Below, piece by piece: positions 15,390-25,448 of a stretch of DNA of 59,588 nt (position 1 is the first letter of the stretch; each line of letters begins with the position of its first letter). The DNA lies in the IMG/VR virus record IMGVR_UViG_3300035195_000305, positions 1 to 59,588 of that record, one strand, 5' to 3'. The position numbers and the translations under genes are program-made. The notes under the pieces were generated by a model that was not told where the DNA came from, made no database searches, and was given only the letters and a program-made list of their open reading frames with translations. The DNA is from a virus.

Positions 15390-15967
15390 TACATATTATA
15401 GATAATTTTATAGATAAAGATTTATTTAAAATAGCTGAAAAATATTTAAAAAAAGGAGAGTTTATAAAACATACAGCAGGAGATAAAAATTTTTACATTC
15501 AAGAATCACCCACAACTTTTGACGATTATGTTTTAAGAAAATTAGGAATGATAGAAGGGAAGCCTGTTGAAAATATATTAAGTTTTTTTAGAGTTTCAAA
15601 TGAAGATCTTGATAATAAATGGCGTATACATTCAGATTTAAACATAGATGGTAAAAAACCTGATAGAGCTGCTGTTCTTTATATGTCTAATAGAAAAGTA
15701 GAGGAGCTTCATGGAACAGCTTTTTGGGAGCATGAAGTTTACGGAAAAAATCTTCCTGATCATATAACAGATAAAGAATACAATAGATTAATAGAAGTGG
15801 ACTCTGAAGAATTAGATATGTGGAGATTAGTTTCTGTAGCGGGTTATGAGCAAAACAGATTAGTATCATATCCTGCTAATTATTTTCACAGTAAATATCC
15901 TAATAAATCTTGGAAGGAGGGAAGAGAAGTATATGTTATATTTTATAAATATAAAAACATTAAATGA
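15386..15967 (+). CDS. 2OG-Fe(II) oxygenase
   Basis: A 193-aa protein with a facial triad His82-x-Asp84 (RIHSDLN) and His168 (YFHSKYP), plus Arg180 (GREVYVIFY) for 2-oxoglutarate. It starts with the family-typical MIHIIDNFIDKDLF. GTAFWEHEVYG at about 110-120 resembles oxygenases in cyanophages. It overlaps the GroES-like gene and the halogenase gene (ATGA) by 4 bp each, so the three are probably translated together. Substrate unknown. Confidence 0.85.
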   Translation: MIHIIDNFIDKDLFKIAEKYLKKGEFIKHTAGDKNFYIQESPTTFDDYVLRKLGMIEGKPVENILSFFRVSNEDLDNKWRIHSDLNIDGKKPDRAAVLYMSNRKVEELHGTAFWEHEVYGKNLPDHITDKEYNRLIEVDSEELDMWRLVSVAGYEQNRLVSYPANYFHSKYPNKSWKEGREVYVIFYKYKNIK

Positions 15968-17001
15968 AAAGAATTGCCATTATAGGGGCAGGTAATGCTG
16001 GATGTATAACCGCATTAGAATTATCAAAGACAGAATGTAGTTCTTCTAAAAGTGATATCACTATATATCATGACTCGAATAATTACCCTATAGAAAAAGT
16101 TGGGCAAGGTTCATTGCCTTCTTTTACTGAGCTGTTGTATGATACTTTGAATTTGAATTGGTATGATAAAAATGTTATTGATGGAACTATTAAGATGGGT
16201 ATATTATATAAAGGGTGGGAAAAAAATAAAAAAGAAATTTTTCATTCTTTTGCGATGCATCAAGCTGCAGTACATTTTACTCCCAATAAATTATCTAAAG
16301 CAGTTTTAGAATCTGGGTTATTTAATGTAAAAGAAAAAAACATTAAAAATCCTGAGAGTGAAATAGATGCTGATTTTATATTTGACTGTAGAGGAAAGGG
16401 TAATAGGGATAAAAATAACTATGAGAAAATAAGTAGTCCTATAAATGCTGTGCTTCTTGCTGCCAACTATAAACAAGGAAAAGATAGGGATTTAACATAC
16501 ACCCAAGCAGTGGCTACCCCTAATGGGTGGACATTTGTTATACCCAACAAGGATACTATATCGTATGGATATCTTTATAATAGTAAAATAACATCTACTG
16601 AAGAAGCAAGAGAAGATTTTATGAGTAGGTTTGGTATAGTGAAAATTAATAACGAACTTCCGTTTGAGAATTATGTAGCTAAAAATATGTTTGTAGGAGA
16701 AAGAACTATATTGCAAGGTAATGCGTATGGATTTATAGAGCCTTTAGAGGCAACCTCTCTTAATTTTTATCATCAATTATGTATCGAGGCTAAAAAAACT
16801 ATTTTTAACGGGGTTAATGCCAAAGAAAGTAATAGTAAGGTTAAAGCACTAATGCATAGGATTGAATCGTTTTTATTGTTGCATTATCAATTTGGATCTA
16901 AGTATAATACACCTTTTTGGAAGTATGCAAAAACATTGACTTTTAACTCTACTTTTAGTGCCGATAATTTAAGTGAATTATGGGAAAAAATAGAACCTTA
17001 A
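15964..17001 (+). CDS. Flavin-dependent halogenase (tryptophan-halogenase type)
   Basis: A 345-aa protein (most characterised members are over 500 aa). FAD-binding GAGNAG at residues 8-13; GQGSLPS at 47-53 matches the GEATIPP motif; GTIK with Lys77 corresponds to the catalytic Lys79 of PrnA; WTFVIP at 189-194 matches the WxWxIP motif with the second Trp replaced by Phe; EPLEATS at 259-265 matches the catalytic-Glu motif EPLESTS. The reduced length points to a small substrate-binding domain. It would chlorinate or brominate an aromatic compound using FADH2, O2 and halide, from an external flavin reductase not seen here. Directly follows a 2OG oxygenase gene. Confidence 0.9.
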   Translation: MKRIAIIGAGNAGCITALELSKTECSSSKSDITIYHDSNNYPIEKVGQGSLPSFTELLYDTLNLNWYDKNVIDGTIKMGILYKGWEKNKKEIFHSFAMHQAAVHFTPNKLSKAVLESGLFNVKEKNIKNPESEIDADFIFDCRGKGNRDKNNYEKISSPINAVLLAANYKQGKDRDLTYTQAVATPNGWTFVIPNKDTISYGYLYNSKITSTEEAREDFMSRFGIVKINNELPFENYVAKNMFVGERTILQGNAYGFIEPLEATSLNFYHQLCIEAKKTIFNGVNAKESNSKVKALMHRIESFLLLHYQFGSKYNTPFWKYAKTLTFNSTFSADNLSELWEKIEP

Positions 17002-17009
17002 TATAAAAA

Positions 17010-17288
17010 ATGGATAGCAAAGAGATTAAATTAGAAATAATAAAAGCTGGAGAAAAAGCAGTTAGGCAATTAATTAAAGTAGCTAAAGAGGATATTATAA
17101 AATATGAAGCAGAAGATCCTTTAGCCGCAGACAGATTAAAAAATGCAGCAGCTACAAAAAAACTTTGTATTATGGATGCATTTGAAATATTAAAACGTAT
17201 AGAAGAAGAGAGAGCGATGTTGGATGGTAATTTTACCGAAAAGAAAACTAATATTCCTAAAGGATTTGCAGAGTCAAGATCAAAATAA
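17010..17288 (+). CDS. Probable small terminase subunit
   Basis: A 92-aa, largely helical, charged protein immediately upstream of the large terminase and overlapping it by 65 bp in another frame. Size, helical content and position fit a small terminase subunit, which recognises the packaging site; no sequence motif proves it. A general DNA-binding role is the alternative. Confidence 0.6.
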   Translation: MDSKEIKLEIIKAGEKAVRQLIKVAKEDIIKYEAEDPLAADRLKNAAATKKLCIMDAFEILKRIEEERAMLDGNFTEKKTNIPKGFAESRSK

Positions 17289-19512
17289 ATTATATAAAGA
17301 ACTAAAAGGAGTTATCCCTAAATCTGTTTTGTCTAATAAAAACAGAGGCAGGTCTTGGTTGTATGGTTATAATGAAAAATATGACATAGTTGTTATATCT
17401 AAGGACGGTCAAATAGGTAGTGTTATAGAAATAAATGGATTAAAAATAGGCATACCTAAGGCTCCTGAAAAAGTCTTTAAAAGATCAGAAGAAAAAAAAG
17501 ATCAATACTGGCAACCCGCACCTTTAGCTAAAGAGTTAAGCAGAATAAAATCTATATTTCAGTGGCATGAAACTCCTGATAACTTTAAATCTCAATGGGT
17601 AGACTATATAGAAAAAGAATTTGACAGAAGAGAGCAGGGTTTTTGGTTTATGAATAATGGGACTCCTACTTACATAACAGGTACTCATTATATGTATTTG
17701 CAGTGGACAAAAATTGATGTAGGGAATCCTGACTTTAGAGAGGCTAATAGGATTTTTTATATATTTTGGGAAGCCTGCAAAGCTGATAAGAGAAGTTTTG
17801 GTATGTGCTATTTAAAAATAAGGCGTTCAGGATTTTCATTTATGAGTTCATGTGAGGGTGTTAATCAAGCTACTATTACTAAGGACTCAAGAATAGGAAT
17901 ACTATCTAAAAGTGGATCTGATGCTAAAAAAATGTTTACCGACAAAGTAGTTCCTATATCTAATAATTACCCTTTCTTTTTTAAACCCATACAGGATGGT
18001 ATGGATAAACCTAAAACAGAATTAGCATATAGAGTTCCTGCTTCTAAAATTACAAAAAAGAACATGTATCATTTGGCTGACGATGAACTCGAAGGATTAG
18101 ATACTACTATTGACTGGAAAAACACTGGAGACAATAGTTATGATGGTGAAAAATTACAATTATTACTTCATGATGAGAGTGGCAAATGGGAAAAGCCTGA
18201 TAATATTTTAAACAACTGGAGGGTAACTAAAACTTGCTTGAGGTTAGGTAGTAAAGTTATTGGTAAATGCATGATGGGGTCTACTTCTAATGCGTTAGAT
18301 AAAGGTGGTAGAAATTTTAAAGATCTTTATGAAGATTCTTTCCCCTCTAAAAGAAATGCAAATGGTCAAACAAAAAGCGGATTGTATTGTTTATTTGTTC
18401 CTATGGAATGGAATTTTGAAGGATATATTGATAAGTATGGAATGCCTGTATTTAAAACGCCTGTTAAGCCTATTATAGGTATAGATGGTGAAGATATTAA
18501 TATAGGTGCAATAGATTATTGGGAAAATGAAGTGGCTTCTTTAACTCAAGATCCCGATGCTTTAAATGAGTTTTATAGACAATTTCCCAGAACAGAATCT
18601 CATGCGTTTAGAGATGAAAGCAAACAATCTTTATTTAATTTAACAAAAATATATCAACAAGTAGATTATAATGATTCTTTAATTATAGAGCATCATACAA
18701 CACAGGGATCTTTTCAGTGGAAAAATGGAATTAAAGATACTGAAGTAATATGGTCTCCTAATAAAAACGGAAGATTTTTAGTAACATGGACTCCAGGTAA
18801 AGGATTGATGAATAAGGTTATAACAACCAGAGGTATAAAAAAACCAGGGAATGAGCATTTAGGTTCTTTTGGTTGTGATTCTTATGATATATCTGGTGTG
18901 GTTGTGGGTAAAGGATCTAATGGAGCACTACATGGGCTTACAAAATTTAATATGGATAGTGCACCAAGTAATGAGTTTTTTTTAGAATATATAGCTCGGC
19001 CACAAACTGCTGAAATATTTTTTGAAGAAGTATTGATGGCTTGTGTATTTTACGGAATGCCTATACTTTGTGAAAATAATAAACCTCGTTTATTGTATCA
19101 CTTTAAAAACAGAGGGTATAGAGGATATTGTTTAAATCGTCCTGACAAAACATATAATAAATTATCTAAAACAGAAAAAGAATTAGGAGGAATACCTAAC
19201 ACTTCTGAAGACGTAAAACAATCTCATGCTTCAGCAATAGAATCATATATTGAAAAACATGTAGGTATTGATTTATTAGGGGATTACAGGGATCAAGATG
19301 ATATGGGAAGGATGTATTTTCAAAGAACTTTAGAAGACTGGGCTAAGTTTGATATTAGTAATAGAACTAAGTTTGATGCAGCTATTAGTTCAGGATTAGC
19401 TATTATGGCCAACCAAAAACACTTATACACCCCATCTAAAGAAAAATCAAAAATAAGTATTAACTTTGCAAGATATAATAATAAGAATACACTAAGTAAA
19501 ATAATTACATGA
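17224..19512 (+). CDS. terL: Large terminase subunit (packaging ATPase-nuclease)
   Basis: A 762-aa protein. A deviant Walker A lies near residue 204 (KIRRSGFSFMSS), followed by a Walker B-like LLLHDES near 315. The nuclease half shows GSFGCDSYDIS near 547 (first Asp) and DVKQSHASAIESYI near 662. It packages DNA through the portal. The ATG at 17224 overlaps the previous gene; no other Met lies in the first ~100 residues, so an alternative non-ATG start around 17260 is possible. The downstream portal overlaps by 4 bp. Confidence 0.9.
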   Translation: MVILPKRKLIFLKDLQSQDQNKLYKELKGVIPKSVLSNKNRGRSWLYGYNEKYDIVVISKDGQIGSVIEINGLKIGIPKAPEKVFKRSEEKKDQYWQPAPLAKELSRIKSIFQWHETPDNFKSQWVDYIEKEFDRREQGFWFMNNGTPTYITGTHYMYLQWTKIDVGNPDFREANRIFYIFWEACKADKRSFGMCYLKIRRSGFSFMSSCEGVNQATITKDSRIGILSKSGSDAKKMFTDKVVPISNNYPFFFKPIQDGMDKPKTELAYRVPASKITKKNMYHLADDELEGLDTTIDWKNTGDNSYDGEKLQLLLHDESGKWEKPDNILNNWRVTKTCLRLGSKVIGKCMMGSTSNALDKGGRNFKDLYEDSFPSKRNANGQTKSGLYCLFVPMEWNFEGYIDKYGMPVFKTPVKPIIGIDGEDINIGAIDYWENEVASLTQDPDALNEFYRQFPRTESHAFRDESKQSLFNLTKIYQQVDYNDSLIIEHHTTQGSFQWKNGIKDTEVIWSPNKNGRFLVTWTPGKGLMNKVITTRGIKKPGNEHLGSFGCDSYDISGVVVGKGSNGALHGLTKFNMDSAPSNEFFLEYIARPQTAEIFFEEVLMACVFYGMPILCENNKPRLLYHFKNRGYRGYCLNRPDKTYNKLSKTEKELGGIPNTSEDVKQSHASAIESYIEKHVGIDLLGDYRDQDDMGRMYFQRTLEDWAKFDISNRTKFDAAISSGLAIMANQKHLYTPSKEKSKISINFARYNNKNTLSKIIT

Positions 19513-21944
19513 AAGCAGTCACTATAAATATACAATCAGCTGCCTTCCCAGATCAATTTGTGTCCGATGCAGATAAAAAGAAAAAAACTTTTGGATTACA
19601 GGTAGGTCAAGCAATACAATATGAGTGGTTTAGAAAGGATGGCATGAATTGTAGATTCTACAATCAGTGGGCAGATTTTAACCGATTAAGGCTGTATGCA
19701 AGAGGAGAGCAATCAGTTGCAAAATATAAAAACGAATTAGCGGTAGACGGAGATTTATCTTACCTTAACTTAGACTGGTCCCCCATTCCTATTATACCTA
19801 AGTTTGTTGATATAGTAGTAAACGGAATGGCTGATAGATTATTTAAAGTGAACTGTCAGGCTCAAGACGCTATGTCTGCAGAAAAGAGAAGTGAATTTCA
19901 AAAAATGATTGAGGTAAATGTAGCTGCTCAAGATTTATTTCATCAAGTTGAAAAAGATTTCCAAATGAATGTTTTTCAAGTAGATCCTAAAACACTTCCT
20001 CAAAGCGATTCTGAAATGGAGTTGTATATGCAGTTAAATTATAAGCCAGGGATAGAGATAGCTAATGAAATAGCTATTAATACAATGCTTGAAGAAAATC
20101 ACTATATTGATATTAGAAAAAGAGTAGATTATGATTTAACAACTATAGGCATAGGTATTAGTAAGCACATGTTTCAAAAAGGAGATGGTATTCGTGTAGA
20201 GTATGTAGACCCTGCAAATGTAGTTTATAGTTATACTGAAGATCCTTACTTTAAAGATTGTTTTTACTGGGGTGAACTTAAAACTGTTCCTATTTCAGAA
20301 GTGTTAAAAATTAATCCAGATTTAACAACAGAAGATTTAGAAGAGATATCTAAATATAGTCAAGCGTGGTATGACTATTATAATACTGCCGCTATTTATG
20401 AGAACAGCATGTTTGCAAGAGACACCTGTACGTTGTTATTTTTTAATTACAAAACAACTAATAGTTTTGTTTATAAGAAAAAACAAACTGCAGAAGGAAC
20501 TTTTAAAACAGTAGAGAAAGATGATCAATTTAACCCTCCTGAAGAAATGATGGAAGAAGGTAATTTTGAAAGAGTAGAAAAAAGAATTGATGTATGGTAT
20601 GACGGGGTCATGGTAATGGGAAGTAATATGTTGCTTAAGTGGGAAATGATGGAGAATATGGTTCGCCCTAATTCTGCTAATCAACACGCTATGTCTAATT
20701 ATGTAGCATGTGCTCCAAGAATGTATAAAGGAATTTTAGATTCTTTAGTTAAAAGAATGATTCCTTTTGCAGATTTAATTCAAATAAGTCATTTAAAATT
20801 ACAACAAGTTGTTTCTAAAGTAGTTCCTGATGGTGTTTTTATTGATGCTGACGGTTTAAGTGAAGTAGATTTAGGAACAGGTAATGCTTATGATCCTTCA
20901 GATGCTTTACGATTATATTTTCAAACAGGTAGTGTGGTAGGGAGAAGTTATACTCAAGATGGAGAATATAATAATGCAAAAGTTCCAATTACTCAATTAA
21001 CATCTAATAGTGGTAGCAGTAAGATGCAAATGCTTATAGGTAATTATAACCACTATTTAGGAATGATAAGACAAGTAACGGGATTAAATGAAGCCAGAGA
21101 TGCCTCTACTCCTGACCCTAACTCTTTAGTAGGTGTTCAGAAATTAGCAGCGTTAAATTCTAATGTAGCTACCAGGCATATTCTTAATTCAAGTTTATAT
21201 ATAACCAGAACTTTAGCCGAAGCTCTTTCAATAAGGACTGCAGATGTGTTAGAATACGCTGATTTTAAAGATGAGTTTGCTATGCAAATTGGTAAATATA
21301 ATTTAGGAATTATAGAGGAAATTAGAAATTTATATTTATATGACTTTGGTGTGTTTATTGAAATGAGTCCTGATGAAGAAGAAAAAGCTCAGTTAGAATC
21401 TAACATTCAAGTGGCATTAAAAATGGGAGGAATTGACTTAGAGGATGCTATTGATATTAGAACTATTAATAATTTAAAAATGGCTAATCAATTATTAAAA
21501 GTTAAACGTAAACAAAGTGCTGCTGAAAAGAAAGAATCAGAAATGCAAAAGCAGGCTATGCAGGGACAGCAACAACAAGCTCTTCAGAAACAAGCGGCTC
21601 AGGCTAAAATGCAACAAAGTCAACAAGAGATGCAGGCGAAAATTCAAATTAAAAAAGCGGAAATTGCTTTTGAAATTGAAAAGCAAACTAACGAGGCTGA
21701 TTTAAAAAGAAGACTAATGGATGTTGAATTTAACTACAACATGCAATTACGAGGCCTGGAGCAACAACAAGTAGACGTTCGGGAAGAAAAGAAAGAAGAA
21801 GGTAAGTCTCAAAGAATAGCTGAGGGTAACACTCAACAATCTAAAATGATTGAGCAAAGAAAAAACAATTTACCAGCTATGAATTTTGAGTCTAATGAAG
21901 ATAGTTTAGATGGGTTTGATTTAGCAGAATTTAATCCCCGATAG
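19509..21944 (+). CDS. Portal protein
   Basis: An 811-aa protein of typical large-portal size right after terL. Residues about 180-660 carry the helical/beta pattern of a portal, with an acidic helix region; the C-terminal ~150 residues are a Gln-rich coiled coil (QKQAMQGQQQQALQKQ...) ending acidic. It forms the dodecameric channel at one capsid vertex and docks the connector proteins. Assigned by position, size and pattern. Confidence 0.85.
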   Translation: MKAVTINIQSAAFPDQFVSDADKKKKTFGLQVGQAIQYEWFRKDGMNCRFYNQWADFNRLRLYARGEQSVAKYKNELAVDGDLSYLNLDWSPIPIIPKFVDIVVNGMADRLFKVNCQAQDAMSAEKRSEFQKMIEVNVAAQDLFHQVEKDFQMNVFQVDPKTLPQSDSEMELYMQLNYKPGIEIANEIAINTMLEENHYIDIRKRVDYDLTTIGIGISKHMFQKGDGIRVEYVDPANVVYSYTEDPYFKDCFYWGELKTVPISEVLKINPDLTTEDLEEISKYSQAWYDYYNTAAIYENSMFARDTCTLLFFNYKTTNSFVYKKKQTAEGTFKTVEKDDQFNPPEEMMEEGNFERVEKRIDVWYDGVMVMGSNMLLKWEMMENMVRPNSANQHAMSNYVACAPRMYKGILDSLVKRMIPFADLIQISHLKLQQVVSKVVPDGVFIDADGLSEVDLGTGNAYDPSDALRLYFQTGSVVGRSYTQDGEYNNAKVPITQLTSNSGSSKMQMLIGNYNHYLGMIRQVTGLNEARDASTPDPNSLVGVQKLAALNSNVATRHILNSSLYITRTLAEALSIRTADVLEYADFKDEFAMQIGKYNLGIIEEIRNLYLYDFGVFIEMSPDEEEKAQLESNIQVALKMGGIDLEDAIDIRTINNLKMANQLLKVKRKQSAAEKKESEMQKQAMQGQQQQALQKQAAQAKMQQSQQEMQAKIQIKKAEIAFEIEKQTNEADLKRRLMDVEFNYNMQLRGLEQQQVDVREEKKEEGKSQRIAEGNTQQSKMIEQRKNNLPAMNFESNEDSLDGFDLAEFNPR

Positions 21945-21971
21945 TGCTTGAAAAAATAATTAAATAAATAT

Positions 21972-21979
21972 TAACTTTG
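21972..21979 (+). promoter_or_regulatory. Promoter element before the scaffold-capsid genes
   Basis: TAACTTTG, 26 nt before the ATG at 22005, in the gap after the portal. It gives the capsid region a separate start, in line with high capsid demand. Confidence 0.6.
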
Positions 21980-22004
21980 CATAAATTAAATTAAATCAAA
22001 TAAA

Positions 22005-23150
22005 ATGGAAGAAAATAAAAATGAAACAATGGAACAGCCAAAGTTCATTGTTAAAGAAGTAACAGGTATTGAACAAAAATCAACTCAAGAAATAGAAAAA
22101 GAATTGCTTGAGAGGCATGAGGAAAAGTTTTCAGATAAAAAAGAGGAAACTGTAATTCCAGCTGCTGAAGAAAAAATAGAGGATTCATCACCTGAAAAAC
22201 CTAATTCTGACGGGTTAAATGATGAAAGTATTATTTCTTATATAAAAGAAAGATATGATAAAGATATATCTTCAGTAGACGAGTTGTTTTCTACAACAAA
22301 AACTAATGAAGAATTACCTGAAGATGTTTCGGCATACTTTAAGTATAAAAAAGAAACTGGACGTGGAATTAATGATTTTGTAAAATTACAACAAAATTAT
22401 GATGACATGGACAGCGATAAGGTGTTGTCTCAATATTATTCTCAAACTGAAGAAGGTTTAGATAGTGAGGATATTAAAGATTTAATGTTAGATAAGTTTG
22501 GTTATGATAAAGATTTAGATGAACCAAGTGATATTAAAAAAATTGAGAGAGCAAAAAAGAAAGAACTTGTAAAAGCTAAAAAGTTTTTTAATGAACAAAA
22601 AGATAAATACAACACTCCTCTTGAGTCAAGCGGGAGTGGATTATCTGACGAGGACAGAGAAAAATTTAACAGCTATAAAAGTTATATAGAAGAATCTACC
22701 AATGCTCAAGATGCACAAAAGAAAAGGTACGATTATTTTTTAGATAAGACCAATCAGGTCTTTAACGATGAATTCAAAGGTTTTGAGTTCTCTGTCGGAG
22801 AAAATAATTTTACGTTTAAACCTGGGGATGCTAATGAACTAAAGAGTAAGCAATCAGACGTTAACACGTTCGTAAACAAATTTATGGACAAGGAGACGGG
22901 TTTGATGAATGATGCTCAAGGATATCATAGAGCAATGTCAGTAGCTATGAATATTGATAAGTTTGCTGAATTTTTCTACAATCAAGGGGTGACTCAGACT
23001 GTAGATAGTGTAAGTAAAAAGTCTAAAAATATTAATATGGATATGCGTAAAACGCCTGTTTCATTAAATAAAAATGGATTACAAATCAAAGCTGTAGGTG
23101 ATACAAGTAGTGGTAGAGGACTCAAAATTAAAAGTATTAAAAAATTATAA
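22005..23150 (+). CDS. Probable scaffolding protein
   Basis: A 381-aa, strongly acidic, helix-rich protein without Cys, between the portal and capsid genes. The first 75 residues are Glu/Lys low-complexity; the middle is rich in Asp/Ser; the C-terminus is basic (LKIKSIKKL), a common capsid-docking arrangement. Scaffold function is inferred from place and composition; no protease motif was seen. Confidence 0.75.
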   Translation: MEENKNETMEQPKFIVKEVTGIEQKSTQEIEKELLERHEEKFSDKKEETVIPAAEEKIEDSSPEKPNSDGLNDESIISYIKERYDKDISSVDELFSTTKTNEELPEDVSAYFKYKKETGRGINDFVKLQQNYDDMDSDKVLSQYYSQTEEGLDSEDIKDLMLDKFGYDKDLDEPSDIKKIERAKKKELVKAKKFFNEQKDKYNTPLESSGSGLSDEDREKFNSYKSYIEESTNAQDAQKKRYDYFLDKTNQVFNDEFKGFEFSVGENNFTFKPGDANELKSKQSDVNTFVNKFMDKETGLMNDAQGYHRAMSVAMNIDKFAEFFYNQGVTQTVDSVSKKSKNINMDMRKTPVSLNKNGLQIKAVGDTSSGRGLKIKSIKKL

Positions 23151-23167
23151 ACTAAAAAATTAAAACA

Positions 23168-24586
23168 ATGCCAGTAAATGCAACACCAGGGTTTGATCTT
23201 CAGCCAAGTGCGGAGAGAGTAGCCCTACCAAGTAATTACATTACCAACTTTGATTTCTTAAATCAGTATCTTCCAGATACATACGAGAAAGAATTTGAAA
23301 GATATGGTAATAGAACAGTAGCTTCATTCTTAAGAATGGTAGGTGCTGAAATGCCTTCCAACTCAGATATGATCAAGTGGGCTGAGCAAGGAAGACTACA
23401 CACTAAATACACTAACGTAACATTAGCAGTAACAGGTGCTACTGTAGGTGTGTTAACTGTAGCAGATGTATTGAATCCAGTAGGATCTAACATTGCAGTA
23501 AGAATAGGTCAAACTATTTTTATATCTGATAACACTCCAGGATCTGTATTACAAAATAAAGCAGTTGTAACAGGCGTAACAGCTACTACAATTACTGTAG
23601 CATTCTACGAAGCTTTATCTGTAGTACCAGCAACTCCAACAACACTAACTGTAATGATTTACGGTTCGGAATTTGCTAAAGGAACTCCAGGAATGGTTGA
23701 TTCATTAGAAGCAAACGATGTGTTCTTTGACAACAAACCAATTATCATTAAAGATACTTACGAAGTAAGTGGTTCTGAAATGGCACAAATTGGATGGGTT
23801 GAAATTTCTACTGAAAATGGTGGATCTGGATACTTATGGTACATGAAGTCTGAGCACGAAACAAGATTAAGATTTGAGGACTACCTTGAAACTGCAATGA
23901 TTGAAGCTGTTCCAGCTGCAACAGGTTCTGGTGCAGAGGCTGCTCTTTCTACTGCAGCTCCTGCAGCTGGTGTGATCAACGCTGGTTCTGAAGGTGTATT
24001 CTTTGTAGTAGGAAACAGAGGAAATGTATGGGGTGGTGGTAACCCAACTACATTAGCTGGTTTCGATACAGTTATTCAAAGACTTGACAGACAAGGAGCT
24101 ATTGAAGAAAATGTTATTTTCTGTAACAGACAATTCTCATTTGATATTGACGATATGTTAGCTGCTCAAAACTCTTACGGAGCGGGTGGTACTTCATACG
24201 GATTATTTGATAATGACGAAGACATGGCTTTAAACTTAGGTTTCACAGGATTCCGTAGAGGATATGACTTCTACAAGTCTGACTGGAAATACTTAAACGA
24301 TGCTACAATGAGAGGTGATATTGTAGGTGGAAACATTAACGGACTTTTAGTTCCTGCTGGTTCTACTTCTGTATATGACCAAGTATTAGGAAAAAACGCT
24401 AAGCGTCCATTCTTACATGTTCGTTATAGAGCTTCTGAAACTGAAGACAGACGTTACAAAACTTGGATTACTGGTTCTGCTGGTGGTGCAAGAACATCTT
24501 CTTTAGATGCTATGCAAGTTAACTTCTTAAGTGAAAGAGCTTGTTGTACTTTAGGGGCAAACAACTTCTTCTTATTTCAAGACTAA
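23168..24586 (+). CDS. Major capsid protein
   Basis: A 472-aa protein with the HK97-fold type pattern: helical N-terminal arm (DFLNQYLPDTYEKEFERYGN), beta-rich centre and DEDMALNLGFTGFRRGYDFY near 360. It is followed by a strong terminator and encoded with noticeably more C-ending codons (TTC, TAC, AAC) than its neighbours, as expected for the most-made virion protein. Capsid identity rests on position after the scaffold gene, size and codon bias. Confidence 0.85.
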   Translation: MPVNATPGFDLQPSAERVALPSNYITNFDFLNQYLPDTYEKEFERYGNRTVASFLRMVGAEMPSNSDMIKWAEQGRLHTKYTNVTLAVTGATVGVLTVADVLNPVGSNIAVRIGQTIFISDNTPGSVLQNKAVVTGVTATTITVAFYEALSVVPATPTTLTVMIYGSEFAKGTPGMVDSLEANDVFFDNKPIIIKDTYEVSGSEMAQIGWVEISTENGGSGYLWYMKSEHETRLRFEDYLETAMIEAVPAATGSGAEAALSTAAPAAGVINAGSEGVFFVVGNRGNVWGGGNPTTLAGFDTVIQRLDRQGAIEENVIFCNRQFSFDIDDMLAAQNSYGAGGTSYGLFDNDEDMALNLGFTGFRRGYDFYKSDWKYLNDATMRGDIVGGNINGLLVPAGSTSVYDQVLGKNAKRPFLHVRYRASETEDRRYKTWITGSAGGARTSSLDAMQVNFLSERACCTLGANNFFLFQD

Positions 24587-24600
24587 GTAACACTAATTTA

Positions 24601-24629
24601 GGGGGGGATTAATTTCCTCCCCTTTTTTT
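24601..24629 (+). terminator. Strong intrinsic terminator after the capsid gene
   Basis: An 8-bp stem (GGGGGGGA with TCCTCCCC, one G-U pair) and loop TTAATT is followed by seven T. It lies 14 nt after the capsid stop. Confidence 0.88.
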
Positions 24630-24651
24630 AACTTTAATTAAATTATATAAA

Positions 24652-25395
24652 ATGAAAACAAAAAAAACACTGGTAGCTAAGAGCTATAAACTAAAAAACA
24701 ACAGAACTCCTTTGGCATATATGCTTTCTTCTCATCACTCTAAAAGAACTAATCTTTTACATTTTGACGAAGATACAGGAGTTAATAGACCACTTCGTTA
24801 TGCAAGAAACCAAAAATCTCCTTTTGAGGATGAGCAAGATGGTAATGCAATAATGGAGCCTATTGTATTTGAGGATGGACTTCTTCATGTTCAAAAAACA
24901 AACCAAGTACTTCAACACTTTCTTTCTTTACATCCTGGTAATGGAAATTTATTTGAAGAAATAAATGACGCAAAAGATGCTGCTGAAGAAATGGAAATGG
25001 AAAACATAATTTTAGACGCTCAACTTTTAGCTCGTGATTTATCTATAGAAAAAATGGCTACTATAGGTAGGGTTCTTATGGGGTCTCAGGTAGATAGCAT
25101 GAGTACAGCTGAATTAAAAAGAGATATATTAGTTTTTTCAAGAAACTATCCTATTGAATTTTTAGATGTTTTAAACGATCCAACTTTACAAGTTCAAGAT
25201 GATGTAGTTATTTTCTTTCAAAAAGGTGTGCTTACTTTAAGAAATAAACAAAGAGACGTGTACTTTAATTTACCTCAAAATAAAAAGAAACTATTAACTG
25301 TTCCTTTTGGGGAAGATCATTATGATATAGTTGCTTCTTACATGCAAAGAGATGAAGGTATAGAGACTTATAAGCTTTTAAAGAAAAGTTTATAA
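24652..25395 (+). CDS. Conserved-type structural protein after the capsid
   Basis: A 247-aa protein. The N-terminus (MKTKKTLVAKSYKLKNNRTP then LAYMLSSHHSKRTNLLHFDE) and RPLRYARNQKSPFEDEQDG resemble a protein always found next to the capsid in flavobacterial phages (recalled). The C-terminal half is acidic-helical followed by short beta strands. Probably a head completion or neck protein; exact role unknown. Flanked by terminators on both sides. Confidence 0.78.
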   Translation: MKTKKTLVAKSYKLKNNRTPLAYMLSSHHSKRTNLLHFDEDTGVNRPLRYARNQKSPFEDEQDGNAIMEPIVFEDGLLHVQKTNQVLQHFLSLHPGNGNLFEEINDAKDAAEEMEMENIILDAQLLARDLSIEKMATIGRVLMGSQVDSMSTAELKRDILVFSRNYPIEFLDVLNDPTLQVQDDVVIFFQKGVLTLRNKQRDVYFNLPQNKKKLLTVPFGEDHYDIVASYMQRDEGIETYKLLKKSL

Positions 25396-25419
25396 AAGAA
25401 TATAAGAACAATAAAAGAG

Positions 25420-25445
25420 ACACCCTAAAAAGGGTGTTTTTTTTT
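25420..25445 (+). terminator. Intrinsic terminator
   Basis: Perfect 7-bp stem ACACCCT/AGGGTGT with an AAAA loop, followed by nine T, 24 nt after the stop at 25395. Confidence 0.9.
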
Positions 25446-25448
25446 ATG

